DNA from: Orthonyx spaldingii
Lineage: Eukaryota; Chordata; Aves; Passeriformes; Orthonychidae
NCBI GenBank assembly: GCA_013397795.1
Contig: VZTJ01005971.1
Coordinates: 195,733-259,732, forward strand
Direction of reading: 5' to 3'
DNA length: 64,000 nt
Shown one piece after another: positions 34,999 to 48,670 of this stretch. The number at the start of each line of letters is the position of its first letter. Position 1 is the first letter of the stretch. The notes under the pieces were generated by a model that did no database searches, was not told where the DNA came from, and was given only the letters and a program-made list of their open reading frames with translations. The position numbers and the translations under genes were made by a program.

Positions 34999-37900
34999 TG
35001 CCTTTCCAACATAAAATATTTTCTTCCTGCTCTCTCCCTCCTCCACTGCTATGCTTTTTACATCCCACATTCAAAATCACTAGCAATGAGTATTAGCTCA
35101 GAGAGCATGATAGTCTTCAGAAAGGATTCTGGGAAGTCTGTGATAATGACAAGTTTCCCCACTTTTTGTGATCATCTTCCATATACATGTTTCTACTATA
35201 GTAATGCAAAAAAAACCCACTGAAGATCATCATAACAATATCCTGAAGATGCAGAAAATATGTTGAATCTTTTGCTTTTATATTTAATCCCTAGTACAAG
35301 TATAAAATTGTCCTAGGTAGATGTCAAATCAGATACATAACCCCAAAAAGCATCATCAGAGCTTAGAAAAGTAAAGCTGTGGGTTTGAATGACTTAAGAA
35401 TGGAGAGGTAGAAGACTATACTTTTACTTCTCTCCTTAATAAACTTGAAATTAAGATTTTCAGCTTCATTACTTTTGGAACATTTTTTTTTTCTGAACTC
35501 CAAATGAATCTCTGCCCTGTCCTGCTACCTCCACTCTCAATGTGTAACTCAGAAGTGCAGTTCTTCTTAGGGTGTGCTAAATTGCATAGTAACTTCAGAT
35601 TACAAGAGAATTCTTGTTTAGAGCTTTAGCTACGATCTTCAAACAAGTGGTACTATTCGAAGAGAAAGAAAATACGAAAGTGTTCAAATGACTGGGTTCT
35701 TGACAGTGGTTAGACCGTTGCTGTACTTCCTAATTGCCATATACGGGAGATGATCCCCTTGCTCAGAATTTGGAAAAAACCCTTAGCTGTACATTTAATT
35801 TTGTTATAACTCATTTTCCCACCTGTAATATTTGGGGGTTAAAGTTGATATTGGTATTTCCTGTCGTCTTTACATCATTGTGGCATTTTTTTTTTTTTCC
35901 CAGAATGGGTGACAATAGCACATTTACAATAAAAATAGTTACAATTAAAAGCAAAATATTATGTCAAGAGGACTTTGTAACACAGTGAAATATTTCAAAT
36001 CTGGTTCAATAAACTGAGTAATGTTACACATGAATATTCCAGGTACAAATTTTCAACATTTTAATGAAAAATAATTTATGTAAGACATTAGGAAGCAATG
36101 TAATAAAGACAGTTAATTATTTCTCTAATTCTCAGTAAGTAGCAAGGAGCTGTAATTTTAATTAAATTGAGTGCATGATTTTTTTAGAAACCTTTTATAA
36201 AGAAAAAATTATGCAAATAATACTTTAAAACACACTCAGAATCTTTCAAAAATGTGCATGGTGGAACTAATACCCTTATTATGATATTTGGCATGTAAAT
36301 AAACAGTTGATTTTTGTTGTTATCCCATTTGATTTAACAGTATGAAAATGATATGTAGAATTTTACTGAAAATTTTTAACTAGGAAAATTATTATACTCT
36401 TAGACAGGAAAAAGTATCCATCAAATTAATTGGCCAGCTTACTGTTTGCATAGGAAGCTAATTGATTCTTAAATGTACACCCTCTCCTAAGCCCATCTGC
36501 AAATACACCACCCAAGTGAAAATATCAACAAAATGAGTGTGTTTGTGTAGAGCTGTAGTCATCAGGAGACTGTGAGCAGATCTAAATTGGTATTGCTAAA
36601 ATTAATTATCAAGGGCTAGTTGAGCATCATCTTCAGCAGAAACATCATAGTCTTTCCAAATTACTTTCTGTGTTGTTCCTGAGCATTAACACATTGAAGT
36701 TCTGCTTAGCTACATATAAGTATTTTCACCTGCCATAATCCTCTTCTACTGCCAGTGGAAAAGGTTCAACAATATCAAAATCACACTGTATTTGGGATGG
36801 AAAGCTTAAATCAGAGGCTGCTCTTGTATGTGTCCTGCAAGATGAATATCTGTGCTCCCAAGTTTCTTCCATTCAGTTGGAAGCCCTACCTTTTGACTGC
36901 AACCAATGCTTGGATCGAAAACATCACAGTAATTCACTGTGGTTAAATCTTTATGGTAAATAAAAGGTAGCTTCACTCTTACCAGAGCAGATCTCCAGCG
37001 TGTTTGCTGCACATCCAACTTCAAGTGTTGGTCTTGCTTTTTTTTTTTAAAGCAGAAAAATGGTTTCATCTTACACTACAAGAACTTTCAGCAAAGAGTA
37101 TTATTTTATTTTGTATATTCTTCAGTATACTGATACAGTGTTTAATTGACTAGTTGGTAAGCCGTTTAAATTCCAGGAACAGGTTAGGAACATTTTTTCC
37201 ATTATTTTATTTTATTATATAGTTACAGACTGTATTGGCATGTACTGCATGAGTTATTGAGCTAATTACATTTCCTTTCACCCTCATAAAACAGTATGAT
37301 TAATAAACAATAAGATCTGAGGACTATTCTGCACAAATAATAGGAATGAGTGATATTGTCACTGCAGGGGTCTGGAACAGGCTAATGTGAAGGTTCAGAA
37401 CGGACAGGCCTCCCTAAAGAAAGGTGATATAATTCTAGGAATATTGTCCAAATTTTTTATGTGGTTTTATGAATAATGCAATGTAGTATTACATTATTTA
37501 TATTCTGTACAATGCTCAAAATATCTATTACAGATATTCTTCCCTTCCGGTTATCAGATTAGTTAAACCCCAATTTTGGTTTGATGAAAGGGAGATTTTC
37601 AGAGAAGAGAGGTAATAATTTAATGAATGTTCTTTAGAAGGCCTTGGTGATTTTTATGATGCCTCCTTCCTTCATTATTCATTAATCAGTCAGACATGAA
37701 TTCTGATTCCCACATGCATTTTTTATTTATTGTTTCTGCTCCATAATATGATGACTGAAAATTTTAATAAGATAATAATGAATAGTAGATGGGAAATACT
37801 GAATAATACATTACTGGTTAAAAAACAAAATCTCATAAAAATGCATGATAAAACTTAAAATTTGGGAAATCACAATTTTTTTTCCTGATATAGTAGCTGT

Positions 37901-40900
37901 GTGAACACTCGCTATTTCTTCTTTAAGAGCATTCACCCTGGTAAGAGTTCAAAATGAGAGGAGAGTCTTGAAAGCCAGGTAAAAGAAGATAAATTTTCTT
38001 TTAAAAAGAAAATTAAAATATTTACAATCACTTCAAGTGGATTTCAACACTTTTGTATTGGAGTTCACTTCATATATAATAATTTTTTTCCCTCAGTGCT
38101 CCTATGAGGTATCTTAATGCAGGTGGTATGAACACAAAACATTGTTTTGTTTTTGTGGAAAACAGTTTCAAGAACACACTTAGAACTACAAGATAAGTTA
38201 TTTTATTTTTTTATGCCAGTCTTTAGTTCTATACTTCTCCAGTGTAGCATAACCTTAAATAAAATTGCTTTCTTCCATAAGAACATGGGAAGTCACAAAG
38301 TTTAAACAGTGAAACTCAAGTTTCTATTTCCCTTTTGGAAACTTCTGCAGTGGTGAAGCATAGACACACAAGAAAAACAGGGGGAAAAAAGAAAATATCT
38401 TTTCATTACATGTAAAATTTATGGAAATTTAACTGCACAATTAAACCTACCTTCAAAAAACTTCACCTTTTAAGAAGAGTTTAATCTGCTAAGAAGATAT
38501 GGAAAATGTCTCAAACATAGATATGACATAGTGAAAGTAAAGAAGGAGAGAATGCTTAATCACAAGGTTTCCCATGAAAAATATATTCCCATGAAAAACA
38601 AAAAATATTGTCATGTATCTAAAGTCTTAAGGGCAGCTACAATTGCCAATTCTTCAAAAGCAAGTGGTAGGTCAAGTGGCACTGGAGAGGTTCAGTGAGA
38701 CGCTCTCTCTATTTGCATATTTCTTGTGATTAATAAAGAATATTCTCATGATTAGTAAAGAACAGTGGAGAATGAAATCCCTTTCATACCTACAAAAAAT
38801 TATGTGTTTAGAAAGCATCTCCAATTGGATGATAGCATCTAGCATTCTTTCTCATCCTAACCATGTAGTAACTTACCTCATAACATACTTATTTTTTGTC
38901 TGCTATGACTGTTTACCTATTATTGTCACTTGTTCCACAAGGGCAGCTCAGACATTTCAATGTATCCTATGAACAATCCTGAGCTCAAAACAGAGTAATA
39001 TTGGATTAAATGCAATTAAATATAATTATAATTATACAAAGACTGCACTTTAATACAGGTAATAGAGTCACAGCTTCACAGTTCCTTACTTGAAAAATTA
39101 CTGTTTTTATATATAAAACAATATGCATTATATCCAGTGAAAACATTTTAACTCATCTTCATTCTGCTTCATAGGATAAAGATTTAGCATATTGTTTCCA
39201 ATGACTAGCATTTTAAGCAACATTAAAATGAGATTCATTCAGAAAAAAAAATCATATACCTCTTATGTTAAATTTAGCTATGGAGTAAGGGAAAAAAACA
39301 ACCAAACAAACAAAAACCCCAAAGAATGCAGAAACATCAATACAATCTGTAGGTTGTGAATTGATTTAAAACCAGAGACAAATTTTCAATATGATATAGC
39401 TCCACCAAAAATTGTGGAATTTGGGAAAATACATTAATAATCAGAATGATTATGACAAATCTCATTCCCTTCTCCTCAAAGAGAACTTTTATAGTCACAA
39501 AATTTAGTGTAAAATGCTCATCGATGTTAAAACATGACATTTCCAATAGTTTATACATTAAAAATCAGTACCAGTGACAATATATGTTATATTAAGACTA
39601 ATGTTTCCTAGTAACATATTTCAGATTATTTGTCTTAACTTCAGGAATGTCTGAAATGCACTGCCTTGAAAGAACAAAAGATGTTGAAAAGCTGAACTTA
39701 AATCCAGATTCTGTTTATTCTATTTTTACAGAGAACATTTATTTGATATTGATGCTTTATTTTATTTTAGTTCATATTATGGTTTGCTCTAGCATCTATA
39801 GCCCCCACCTTTGGTACACACCATACATTGTGGCATGAACTGCACAAATTTGTAACAAAGATAGAGCCATTAAAATGCAAAGAGGATTAGTGATATTTGT
39901 ATAAAATGAATAGTCCAGTCAGGATTATCACATTTTATTTGATTTCAGTTATATACTTTTCTGAGAAAACAGTTATCATCCACAGCTTCCCCAAGCAACT
40001 TCCCTGCTATCATATGGTTTCAGAGAGTCTTTCAAATTCTCAGACACAAACTACATGTATTGTGATTTATCTGCCTTCTCTTTTCCATAACCACCTCACA
40101 GCCGAACAGCTGTTTCACAGGCAGGGAATATTAATTTTTTCTTTGGTAGCTGAGCAAGCGCTAGGAAGTGCAGGACAATCAAATCAATTTAGTACCCTCA
40201 AATCTAGAAAAAATGCAGTTTTGTCACTCAGACCACAAAAGTTCAGATGTAATTTGAGATGACAAAAACTTCGAGGCCTGTCTTAGCCAATTACAAGCCT
40301 GTTAGGACTTACTAGCTTGCAACATCTGGAAGGATCCATAAGCTCCCCAAAATCGAAATTCTGCTCTATCCATCTTTGCATGTAGAAGGGGAGGTAATGG
40401 CTTACTGCATGTTCTCTAAGATTAAATCTATTATTCTTAAACAGAAGATCACAAATTTAGATATATAATTTCTGCTTCTTTGTGGTGATTTACAAGTCAA
40501 TGCAACATGGAAACATTTGAATGCCAATGATAATATATCATATATATTCATTTCAGTTTTCAATTCAGTTATGATTAATATGAAGTGCACAGAAACATAG
40601 ATCTAACTCCAGGTGAGTATACACAAGTAGCTCAGCAAAAGAGGATGAGGATTTATTTATTCATAACTACTGGGAAAGATGGGAAGACTGTTATACTAAA
40701 CTCTGGCCTGGACATTGCCTAATATAGGCAGTGAATTTCTGGGTACAGCTTTAGACTTGTGGGGACTCTGCCAGCACCTGTAACAGAAAATTTTGCTCAT
40801 CACCCCACACGCTGCATGACTTGCATTGTTATCTACCTTGTCCTGTGTCTCCTCCTGGTTTCTGAGTGCCCTGACTGCTCTTCCCTTAAGCTGATTTTTT

Positions 40901-43900
40901 TCGAAGATGCTGGAAAAGGGTGTGACGTTTGGAAGGAAAGAGCGTACTTTGGGAGAGTTTGAACAGCTGCCTGCTTGTACTGAGCAATCTAATAACTCAA
41001 AAATTTTAAGGCAAATATATAAATTTTTAAGGTTTAAATATGTTTCTTAAAACATGTATAAACTATTCTGCAGTAAGTAAATAGGTCTAAGGCAACAGGA
41101 AAGAAGAGGACTCCCACAGAATGTAAAAAAGGTGGTAACATGCTGCATTTTTGAATAAAACCCAAGTTGTTTACTAAATAGAATGAAGGAATGCATCTAT
41201 GCAGGAAACAAAAGGTGAGAGAAAAAGCTCTGAAAACACTGCTTTAATGCTTCAGAATAGCATTTTGGGTTTTATGGGTACATGAGTAAGGGAAAATGAA
41301 GGTTCTCTTTTCCAACTTCTATTTTCTGGTGGTTTGGTTTTGGGATTTATTTTTTGCACTTCACATGGATTTCAAAAGTTCAGAAATTTTCTTTATTTTC
41401 TTTAAAAAAAATGTTGGTTTGCCATTAGTTCATGGAAATAGAAATTAATCATTTCAATGTTTTGCAAGACCATGTTAAAATTATTTGGGGGGTCCCAGGT
41501 TGAGCATAATTTGCGGATCCAGAGAGGTTGGTGATGTGTAGGCAATGAAACTTCCTATTGCAGAAGCAGGCAGTGGGGCTTGTTAATTACTACCTAGGCA
41601 CGGAAGTTCTCTGTTATTGCCCATGGAGAATATTTTTCTCAAAGAGCTTCATTTTATGCTTTCCAGCTGGGAAAGATAGTTTGCCTTTTCCATGGAAAAA
41701 AAAATCTGGCACCCAGAGCTCGAAGACTTCATTGTCTATTTTAAGGGTTTAGTAAAATCACCTGCACAGTACCAGACACATTCACTCAGCTTCTAAACTA
41801 AAAAGCTAGTCCTGATTTCCCCCATGGGGAACAATTTCTCCACAGTCAAAACTTGTATTTTGTCAGTATTATCCAGACAGGCAATTTTCATATTATTTCG
41901 ATATCTATTTATGCAGAGGTTCATGTGTTACTACTCTGCTCAGAATACATAAACCTGTTTTGTGTGATCACCAAATATATTTATTATTGTTGTTTTCAGA
42001 AGTAGCATAACAATTTCTTTTTGAAATATGGAAACAACATTGAAATTAGAAGTCTAAGAAGGAATTACATAATTAAAATGTCAGTGATGACATATCTTTT
42101 AGAAAAATAACATAAATGTTGTTTTTACAAACATATCATTACATTTCAATGGTAGCTAGTTTTCCCAGGACTAGTTGCATAATTAGAAGCTGCACACATA
42201 TAAAAATAATATTTGTAGGTAAATTCCCTCAACAGGATTAATTTTAATAAAAGAATTAAACTGAAAAAAACCACTTTCATTTTATGGCACAATTACTACC
42301 AGTGACATATTACTGCAGTGAACTCTCTGATTTCCTTTTAGTCTAGCATCATATTTCACTGCCTGCCCCTTCTGTTGAGTACTCACAGTTCTCTAATGCT
42401 GCTCAGTAAAAGAAAAATTATTCCTTGTTTGTTACTACTCATTAATTTGGGTATTTTCATTACATTTAGATGGTCTTAAATTATGAAAATGAGTAAAGTG
42501 AAGCTCAGGGAGAGATGGTTTCTACTGCGGGAATGCAGGGGTAGTTTTATATCTTCAAGTACTTGCAGACATACTCTTGTTCTGCCTGTTTTCCAGTAAA
42601 ACCTTCATTGAGGTCTCATCAGCAAGCCAACAAACACATTAGGACAGTGCTGTGCTCCATTCAATGTGGTTTGAGAAGAGGTACAAGCATGAGCTTCTCT
42701 GTAATCAATAGGATGATAACATTGCATTGGTTCTAGGGTTTCATCAAATCTCTAGGACATTCCACCCCCCCTGAACAGGGCTGCTTTACTTATGGCACAT
42801 TAGTGAACTCTTTCCCCCCCCCCCCTTTATATTTTAAGAAATAACTAAACTCATATTTGATATAGAAATGCATTCTTTTACGTGGTTAACACATTTGTGC
42901 TTAATGTGCTCATTTAAAGGGTTGTCTTAGCCACTGGTTATACTCCATACAATGAATAGAGTTTGGGGATTTTAGCAGTGAAGGGAGAATAATTTAAAGG
43001 GGGGAATGGCTTGTGGCAGGTATATCTGGCATCATATTTTAGAGCTGGGGCCTGATTATGAAAGTATTGATTGGAAAAGAATGAAATTATTATTATGAGG
43101 CAAATCAGGTAGTACAGGGACATAGAGAACAAGTCTGTAGAAGATTCCTATTAGTTTTGGAATGAAGAACTAGATTTGTAGTAGAAATAGATGTTAATGT
43201 ACAGACCAATTGTCTGGGACATGTAACAATGGCCTCTGTGAATTGAAGACCGACCCCAGCGTTCAAAGCAAGGACAGCTTTAAGTTTTAATTTTTCTGAT
43301 TTTTGCTTTTTCACTTCAGAAAAGTACAAGTTTTTACTTAATATATAGACACCTGTGCAATATGTGATATTTTTAACAAAAAATTGGAAGAATAATGAAA
43401 AGTAAAAAACCAAATTCTAGGAAGCAAATATAAAATAACTTTAAGAAGGAAGCTTTCAGAAATTCTCTAATCCTGAAAGAAGAATCAGGAAGGGTCTAGA
43501 GCAACATTCAAATTGGAAAACCTTCACCAAAGTGGTTGTATGATGACCCAACTGTCTGTGATTAGCTACAGAATTCAGAAACACTGCCAAACAGAATATT
43601 CTTCAGGCTTATACCTGAAGTAATACTGCTGTTTAAAGAAAATAAAAAATAGGAGTGTCAGAGGAACCCAGGACAGGTATAAAGTAATCTCTGAAACGTA
43701 GCTGAAAAATAAGCTCAGCACCTACCAAAACTTGAAGTTAGTCCTTTTAATATGTGTCAAGTGTCAAGTTGCACATTTGAGCTGGAAAAGTAACAGAGCT
43801 TACCCTGATTGCTTCAAGCAGTACTGGAGATGCACCGTCGTAATTAGCCAGGGCTGTGCTGCTCTTTCTAGGCTATGTCATTCCTGTCTGCCTGGATTTG

Positions 43901-44711
43901 TACTGTAACGTTTTCTCCCAGTTTCAGGTACTCCTGGTTATACAACTGCAGTGCAACTTATGATTTCAGGGGTCGGTTGTACATCTTGACTGTATATGGA
44001 ATGTCTAAGTCTCAACAAATGATATGTTATTGTTCATATTTCTGAAGCTAAAATTGAGACCAGCTAAGTAAAATGAAAAAGGAGTACAACAGAGAATTTT
44101 CTTATCTGCCCTTTGCTGCCAGATTGTCCTTATTTTATGAAGTTGAAATTCTGCTTCAGTCCAAGTATACTTTTCTTTTGCTTTTCAGTTTTTAATAATT
44201 ACTTAATATTAATTCTGTGAAGAAATTAATTTATGAAGGCACCTGTAAAAAACCTTCCCAGCTTTTCCTCATGTGAGTACACTCCTGGTCATTTTCCTTT
44301 AATATCTTCAATAAAGTAAATACAGTAAAAATCAGATTTTACTAATTAATTCAGTTTGGGTTTCACTTAAAAACACCATGCAGAACAATTTGTATATGAA
44401 TCATCACTACAGTGACAGATTAAATAAGCATCACTTAATTCATGACCTCATTCAATCAAAGCTTGCCTAAAAGTTGCCCATGAAACTCAGTTCATTGTTT
44501 GGTCAAAGTCCTCAGATCATAGGAATTGTTTTTACCTTATTAATTAGGACCCATATATAAAAGCTGGGTTCTCAAAAGTGCTCAGTGATAGCTTGTTTCT
44601 TCAACTGAAATTATCTGTAAAGGTTACACTGATTTCAATGACACGGGATTTTGGTCACTGCTAAAGAGCTGCTTGTAAATTCTATCATTGTGTCACTGTA
44701 AATTGGTCTGA

Positions 44712-45161
44712 TTCTCTTGCCTTGAACTTTCTGCAGTAGAGTACACACAAAAGGTGCAAACAGCCAAACAGCAGGGCCAGCTTCAGGCAGTCATCTGTTC
44801 CTTAGCACAGCAGCTTGCCAAGGGCAGGTGCCAAAAGAGCAACAGATTTTCCCACTTGACTCATCTATGCCAGAGCCTGGGAGAGGCAGCTGACTCTTCT
44901 GTCAGATATGGGCAGACTTCACTTCATCCCAGAGCTTCACCTCCCTTCCTCCCCCATTTGTGTTCCTATGGCAAAAATGTGCTGGTCGCAGGCCCGGAAC
45001 TTTGCCTCCAGGACGTGAAGCGTTCAGCTGCTGGTGGCTGCAACAGCACATGTCAGGTACCAAAAGAACCCTCTTCTAAATGGTATTTTTGTTTACAGTG
45101 CATTTCCTTCCCGTTTCTATTATTCCAAGCAATTTTTTTTTCTTTCCTTAATTACTTCTGA
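44712..45161 (+). other. Exon-like open block, no Met, very uncertain
   Basis: The frame is open from just after a TGA at 44709 to 45161 (about 150 codons) but holds no in-frame ATG. It is GC-richer than its surroundings. A pyrimidine-rich run ending CTGCAG at 44731-44736 and a CAG|GTAC at 45054-45060 could act as splice acceptor and donor, bounding a 320-bp segment. A consensus TATATAAAAG lies at 44554-44563. The protein reading is unfamiliar. It may be an exon of an unknown transcript, or chance. Confidence 0.15.
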
Positions 45162-46147
45162 TTTTGGCAGTGTCTTTTAAAAATAATTTTTAAATGTTCA
45201 TTTATTATTTATCATAGTATTCATTTAAACTCACGCCAGTTTCAGGCAGCTGCAGCTTGGTATTGCCCAGGGCTATATGTTAACCCCTCAAAGCAGGCAG
45301 TGTACCTTAAAGGTGCAGTGACATACGCACAGAATTTGATATATATAATTAGAAGTTGCAAAAGCAAATCTCTTAAGCATGGTGATGGGAAGAATGCTGC
45401 TGAACCTACTTGCCAACAGATAGTTATAGAAAATTTTTTTTTTTTTCTTGAGCTTTTAGTAATTCAGGAGAAAGATTCTACTGGAAGGGAAGGGACTTGA
45501 GTAATTTTAGCTGAGAAGACTTCATAGTTAACTTTTGATAAAGCAGATCATGTTGTGTTTGCTCAAAGAGCATTGTGAAATTCACTCTATTCTGAACTAT
45601 CAAATAATTTCAAATTCAAGTCCAACAATGGGACAAATCTCAATTGGTAAATCTGAAAATCTATTCAAGATCTGTAACCTGCAGTATTTCTCAAAGAAAA
45701 ATTAAACACATATTCTGAAAAAGTCTTTACAGACTATATCTAAAAGAAGCATCAATGGATGTGTATTGCTGTTTTCATCAGTAAGTTTTGTCACACCAGT
45801 CTTGAATACCATAATGTCTGATATCAATGCATTTCTATATTATCCTCTTATTGCCCCTTGCAAGGGAAGTAATTTTGCGGATTTTTTTCCAACTAGTCTT
45901 CGACAATTAAAAATGTAGGAGTGAGAGGAAAATAGATACTAAGGAAAAAAGTCAAATATTTGACTACCATCTGTCAAAATAGATTATTATTTTTCACCTC
46001 TTCTTTTAGGCTTCCTAAGATTAACACGTTGTGAATATATTGGCAAAAAGTATGCATTGCAGGCTCTGGTAATGCTGAGACTGTTTTCAACAAGCTTCCA
46101 TCACAGGAAACAATGTTTTCCTTAAAATAAATTGCAGTTCTATGGCA

Positions 46148-46193
46148 GAGGTTAGTCCTGAACCAAGTGTGAGGTTAGTCCTGAACCAAGTGT
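46148..46193 (+). repeat. Perfect 23-bp tandem duplication
   Basis: The 23-bp unit starting GAGGTTAGTCCTGAACC is present at 46148-46170 and again, identical, at 46171-46193. Perfect identity suggests a recent slippage or duplication event. Confidence 0.95.
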
Positions 46194-47879
46194 TTGCATG
46201 TCTTAAAATGAATCTTTAATTCATGTCCTTGTAAAAAATTATGCAGCCCAATTATATTTTTTCAATTTTGTTTCTTCTTTAATACTTTGATGCTGATTGA
46301 GAAATCCTCATAAGATTGCAAAATGTGTTTCTATTTTGTAGTGTTGCCTGACTCTCTGCGAAGTCTGTATATCCATTTAAACAGAAACTGCTGGACCAGA
46401 GTCAGAAGAGGCTGCAAGGCTACAACATCTAACTTGTATCAAGGAATCTAAACTTTTGTGAAGCATCTGCACTCCTTCTCCCAGAATCACAGATAGTGAG
46501 GAATCCATCTAAAGAAATTGTATTCTAAGTCACAAGCTCCAAACACCAAGATATGCTATAACCTTCCTGAAAAACTGGGGAACAAAAAGAAAGGCTAGAA
46601 TAGTACCACTAAGAACTGTAGCTCTGGATCCACCTGTACATCTTAAGAAGCAAAATATGGCTCCATCTTTTTCCGTCTTTCCACATTCCAAATGGAGCAC
46701 AAACATGAAAGTGATTGTCCTTTACAAGGACCTATGTACTTTGTGATGTTGGTTGACCCTGAATATTACCCATATATCTGCTCCCTCCCTCCTGTACCCA
46801 CCTCAACTAGCAGAGATAATATGAAGCAGTAAAAGTGAGAAAACTTGTCCAAAAGCATTTTAATAGGTGACAAGGACAGTTTAAAAGGTGAAGAAAAGAA
46901 GGAAAAAAACAAGTGATAGAAAAGCAATCACTCACCAACTTCCACAAATAGACCAATGCCCATCCCGTCTACAAGAAATGAGCCCGTCTGAAGCCAGGAA
47001 AACCCACCTCCTACTTCTTCTGCAGACTAACTTTGTGTTTTCCTTCAGGAGGCTGTGAATCCTTATGTTTGACTCCTCACAGCAGCTTTACTCTTTTTAT
47101 ATTTTTGCAGAAAACAACAGGATGCATCAGTAAACAGAACATATTGCTTTTAATTTTCTGGTAATTCATGAAACGGCGGTGCTGCTAGGGCATGATTCAC
47201 CTCCTCAGGTGATGCTCCAAAACCGCTGCCTTCTGACCAGTCCATGATTTCTTCCACAGTTCCTGGGTAGTTGTAGTTCTCCATTTAAGCCTGCAGTGTG
47301 ATCAGTGCTACCTGCTCAGTCTGTAGTTTTGGATACATATGTAGAAGGGACACTTTGAACATCCAGCACAACAAAGGCAATCACAATGCCCAGAAGATCT
47401 GTGCTTCCACAGCAACTGCTCCTGAAGTAACTTCAACTCTACTGCATGCTGCAGGTATCTCTTCTGTTTTCAGGAAGAAGGTGGGCTTGGATCCTTAATA
47501 TCTCCATCTCCAAACTCCTAGAGGTCAATCTTGAGCCGCTGGGTGTTTTCTGTCACAGGTTCTGGATGAGGCCAAGCTCCTTAGCTGTGATGTAGAGGAT
47601 GTTCCTCATGACTAGTCCCGGATGGACTTGCCATAGGGCTACTGCACAAACTCTCTACTATTTGGCCTATTCAAAGCCTTGTTTCTGCCTAGAATCTCAC
47701 TTAAAATAGTTCCTATTTTGGGTCACTAGGCAGAGAGATCTCACAAGCTGACTGTAATATGGAATATGCATTCTCTAGAAACCCACAAAGCTTAGGATAC
47801 CATTTTGATACTTGATTGGAATATAATTGTTCTCTTATTGATCCTATCCAGTGGCATGTAATTACACCTCTATTGCCAT

Positions 47880-48670
47880 TGCATACCCAAGAACTGGATC
47901 TCCTGTGTAGGTCCTTTGACCGTGTATGGTTTTTTATATGGCTAAATCAGCTTTAAGAAGGATTTGCATTGTTATTTGGCTTTTCTCAAACATTTCTTTT
48001 ACTACTTTACCCACAGAATGACATCAATGTATTGCAGATAATCAGGGCCTTCATGTTGTTCCAGTATGGTCAGGATCAGCCCATGACAAATGGTAGGTCT
48101 GGTCTTCTAGAAATCGGGCAGCTAGTTCCAGGTGTATTGAACATCTGTACATATGAAGGCAAACTGAATTGAAAAAAAATTGGAAAAAATGCACAAGGAA
48201 TATCAGCTGGGGCATACCACTTAACTGCCTTAGACACTATTTCACACTGAAGTTCTAGCATGTTTAATATGGCAGCACTCAATGGCCACATGATTTAATT
48301 CACACCGTGATAGTCCACTATTAGCCCTTACCAGATTTTGCATTCACCAGATGGGACTACCAAAGAGTGATCAAGTCTACCTGTTTGTCGCTGTTGAGCA
48401 GATGTCGAAACAAGGAGAACTCAAGATCAAGTGGCAAAAGAGGTTAATTTATTTATTAAATTCAGCTTTTATATACAAAATGGACTCTCACTTGATTGGC
48501 CATTAGCTGTACGCCTCCCGCAGCTAATTGGCCACCTGGATTCATGAGAGCGGAACACCTTTATCTTAGTTTACATAAACAAATAGATTCTTTCTCATGA
48601 GAAAGAGGTTTCTGTGCTGTCACACCTGTTCACTCCTTGGCTCTCCAGTTGACAAATCAGGTCGTGGGAA
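47880..48670 (-). pseudogene. ERVL reverse transcriptase remnant, interrupted
   Basis: The minus strand shows RT in pieces. The clearest frame, 48076-48291, carries AAVKWYAPADI-like sequence followed by AFF (reading VKWYAPADIPCAFFP), which corresponds to RT motif A with its catalytic Asp, and further on PGTSCPISRRPDLP, a corrupted palm segment. The active-site box that should hold two adjacent aspartates (48023-48031) reads Y-I-D followed directly by V: one Asp codon is missing through a 3-bp deletion. Stops, frameshifts and the 239-bp LTR insertion at 48386-48624 also destroy the gene. Before decay it would have made DNA from the viral RNA. Confidence 0.8.
48386..48624 (-). mobile_element. 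Solo LTR, 239 bp, copy B, with perfect 6-bp target duplication
   Basis: Second copy of the family at 33164-33403, roughly 90% identical by eye and in the same orientation, with the same termini (minus strand TGTGACAG...AGCGACA), TATATAAAAG box and AATAAATAAA signal. It is flanked by CCTGTT at 48380-48385 and 48625-48630. Since its duplication differs from that of copy A, the two are separate insertions and not the two ends of one provirus. It interrupts the ERVL RT remnant: GATCAAG before it and CACTCCTTGGCTCTCC after it are the two sides of the same RT stretch. Confidence 0.93.

Larger units (their letters stand above)
34999..46743. other. Long repeat-poor AT-rich interval
   Basis: Nearly 12 kb in which I recognise no CR1, LTR or gene. 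It contains a 12-base C run at 42814-42825, T and A runs, the exon-like block at 44712-45161 and a 23-bp tandem duplication at 46148. The longest ATG frames (for example 39897-40262, though its first codon is not clearly in a good context) do not resemble known proteins. Such repeat-poor, AT-rich intervals are typical of gene deserts or large introns. Confidence 0.5.

Noticed and set aside
33164..48624. The two 240-bp LTRs as the two ends of one 15-kb provirus
   Set aside because: Each copy has its own, different 6-bp target duplication directly at both its edges, and the DNA between them is not retroviral in order.
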